This document shows, piece by piece, positions 62,601 through 64,000 of a stretch of 64,000 nt of DNA; the stretch's first letter is position 1, and each line of letters opens with the position of its first letter. The notes under the pieces are model-generated. The model was not told the DNA's origin. It ran no database searches and was given only the letters and a program-made list of their open reading frames with translations. The stretch is from Archivesica marissinica (lineage: Eukaryota > Mollusca > Bivalvia > Venerida > Vesicomyidae). A program made the translations under genes and the position numbers. Location: contig CM026393.1 of the NCBI GenBank assembly GCA_014843695.1, positions 4,062,615 through 4,126,614 on the forward strand, read 5' to 3'.

Positions 62601-63211
62601 AGGACTGCTATATAGTAGATGTATTGTACATGTCTAGTAGGACTGCTATATAGTAGATGTATTGTACATGTCTAGTAGGACTGCTATATAGTAGATGTAT
62701 TAATGTCTAGTAGGGCTGCTATATAGTAGATGTATGTCTAGTAGGACTGCTATATAGTAGATGTATTGTACATGTCTAGTAGGACTGCTATATAGTAGAT
62801 GTATTGTACATGTCTAGTAGGACTGCTATATAGTAGATGTATTGTACATGTCTAGTAGGACTGCTATATAGTAGATGTATGTCTAGTAGGACTGCTATAT
62901 AGTAGATGTATGTCTAGTAGGACTGCTATATAGTAGATGTATTGTACATGTCTAGTAGGACTGCTATATAGTAGATGTATGTCTAGTAGGACTGCTATAT
63001 AGTAGATGTATTGTCATGTCTAGTAGGACTGCTATATAGTAGATGTATTGTACATGTCTAGTAGGACTGCTATATAGTAGATGTATTGTACATGTCTAGT
63101 AGGACTGCTATATAGTAGATGTATTGTACATGTCTAGTAGGACTGCTATATAGTAGATGTATGTCTAGTAGGACTGCTATATAGTAGATGTATGTCTAGT
63201 AGGACTGTTAT
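59653..63211. repeat. 38/31-bp minisatellite, ~100 copies
   Basis: Long units are GATGTATTGTACATGTCTAG then TAGGACTGCTATATAGTA (38 bp). Short units lack the TGTACAT segment (GATGTATGTCTAG..., 31 bp). The 7-bp difference fits slippage between the ATGT words that flank it. It lies upstream (minus sense) of the alpha-2 exon, presumably in the same intron, and runs into the terminal gap. Confidence 0.97.
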
Positions 63212-64000
63212 NNNNNNNNNNNNNNNNNNNNNNNNNNNNNNNNNNNNNNNNNNNNNNNNNNNNNNNNNNNNNNNNNNNNNNNNNNNNNNNNNNNNNNNNN
63301 NNNNNNNNNNNNNNNNNNNNNNNNNNNNNNNNNNNNNNNNNNNNNNNNNNNNNNNNNNNNNNNNNNNNNNNNNNNNNNNNNNNNNNNNNNNNNNNNNNNN
63401 NNNNNNNNNNNNNNNNNNNNNNNNNNNNNNNNNNNNNNNNNNNNNNNNNNNNNNNNNNNNNNNNNNNNNNNNNNNNNNNNNNNNNNNNNNNNNNNNNNNN
63501 NNNNNNNNNNNNNNNNNNNNNNNNNNNNNNNNNNNNNNNNNNNNNNNNNNNNNNNNNNNNNNNNNNNNNNNNNNNNNNNNNNNNNNNNNNNNNNNNNNNN
63601 NNNNNNNNNNNNNNNNNNNNNNNNNNNNNNNNNNNNNNNNNNNNNNNNNNNNNNNNNNNNNNNNNNNNNNNNNNNNNNNNNNNNNNNNNNNNNNNNNNNN
63701 NNNNNNNNNNNNNNNNNNNNNNNNNNNNNNNNNNNNNNNNNNNNNNNNNNNNNNNNNNNNNNNNNNNNNNNNNNNNNNNNNNNNNNNNNNNNNNNNNNNN
63801 NNNNNNNNNNNNNNNNNNNNNNNNNNNNNNNNNNNNNNNNNNNNNNNNNNNNNNNNNNNNNNNNNNNNNNNNNNNNNNNNNNNNNNNNNNNNNNNNNNNN
63901 NNNNNNNNNNNNNNNNNNNNNNNNNNNNNNNNNNNNNNNNNNNNNNNNNNNNNNNNNNNNNNNNNNNNNNNNNNNNNNNNNNNNNNNNNNNNNNNNNNNN
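63212..64000. other. Assembly gap to the end of the window (789 N visible)
   Basis: N run truncated by the window edge. It breaks the 38-bp array and hides the next upstream exon of the exchanger. Confidence 0.99.

Overview
This window is eukaryotic nuclear DNA from an invertebrate, most likely a mollusc and plausibly a bivalve. It contains spliced coding exons with GT-AG boundaries, a tRNA-headed SINE in several copies, MITE-like elements and very little coding sequence. The mollusc call is inference from the SINE style and the recurring TTACCTCCCTT word; no species can be named. There are no bacterial operons, rRNA genes or CRISPR arrays.

The dominant feature is tandem repetition. About 22 largely unrelated minisatellite families, with units of 22 to about 66 bp, fill roughly 48-49 kb of the ~61 kb of called bases (my estimate by summing arrays). 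From left to right: 23-bp (395-937), 27-bp (2097-3082), 46-bp (3082-4430), 34-bp (6180-6691), a 12-kb 22-bp array (7594-19497, running into a gap), 30-bp G-rich (20498-21370), 47-bp (22153-22685), 38/26-bp (22987-23663), 46/66-bp (24324-25800), 49-bp (25801-26281), a 6.5-kb 53-bp array (29399-35922), 38-bp (35958-37696, split by a MITE), 44-bp (38504-42757, running into a gap), 40-bp with TA tracts (43758-45570), 32-bp (45588-47706), 35-bp then 46-bp (47947-49046), 35/43-bp (49262-50642), 46-bp (51488-55062), 58-bp (55657-57712), 30-bp (57707-58602), 59-bp (58911-59652) and 38/31-bp (59653-63211). Three N runs (19498-20497, 42758-43757, 63212 to the end) touch arrays. The first two are exactly 1000 N, so they are scaffolding placeholders.

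The only confidently recognised gene is the 3' end of a K+-dependent Na+/Ca2+ exchanger (SLC24A/NCKX family) on the minus strand. A 231-bp penultimate exon (58914-58684) carries the alpha-2 ion-binding repeat. A terminal exon (55690-55491) carries the last membrane helices and the stop. Both have clean splice sites, and their phase-1 junction joins in frame. The 5' exons lie beyond the right edge.

The most unusual observation is in this gene. The introns before both exons carry minisatellites whose units include the downstream 3' splice site plus the first ~30 nt of the exon. About 35 decoy acceptors precede the last exon and about 12 precede the penultimate exon. One decoy would add 20 codons in frame; the others I traced lead to frameshifts or premature stops.

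Mobile DNA is visible between arrays: SINE copies at 26900-27199, 28759-28989 and 50771-51049 (two with target-site duplications) and a broken one near 37922-38318; a 402-bp hAT-like MITE with a perfect 8-bp duplication inside an array (36827-37228); a hairpin MITE (55072-55207); and older remnants.
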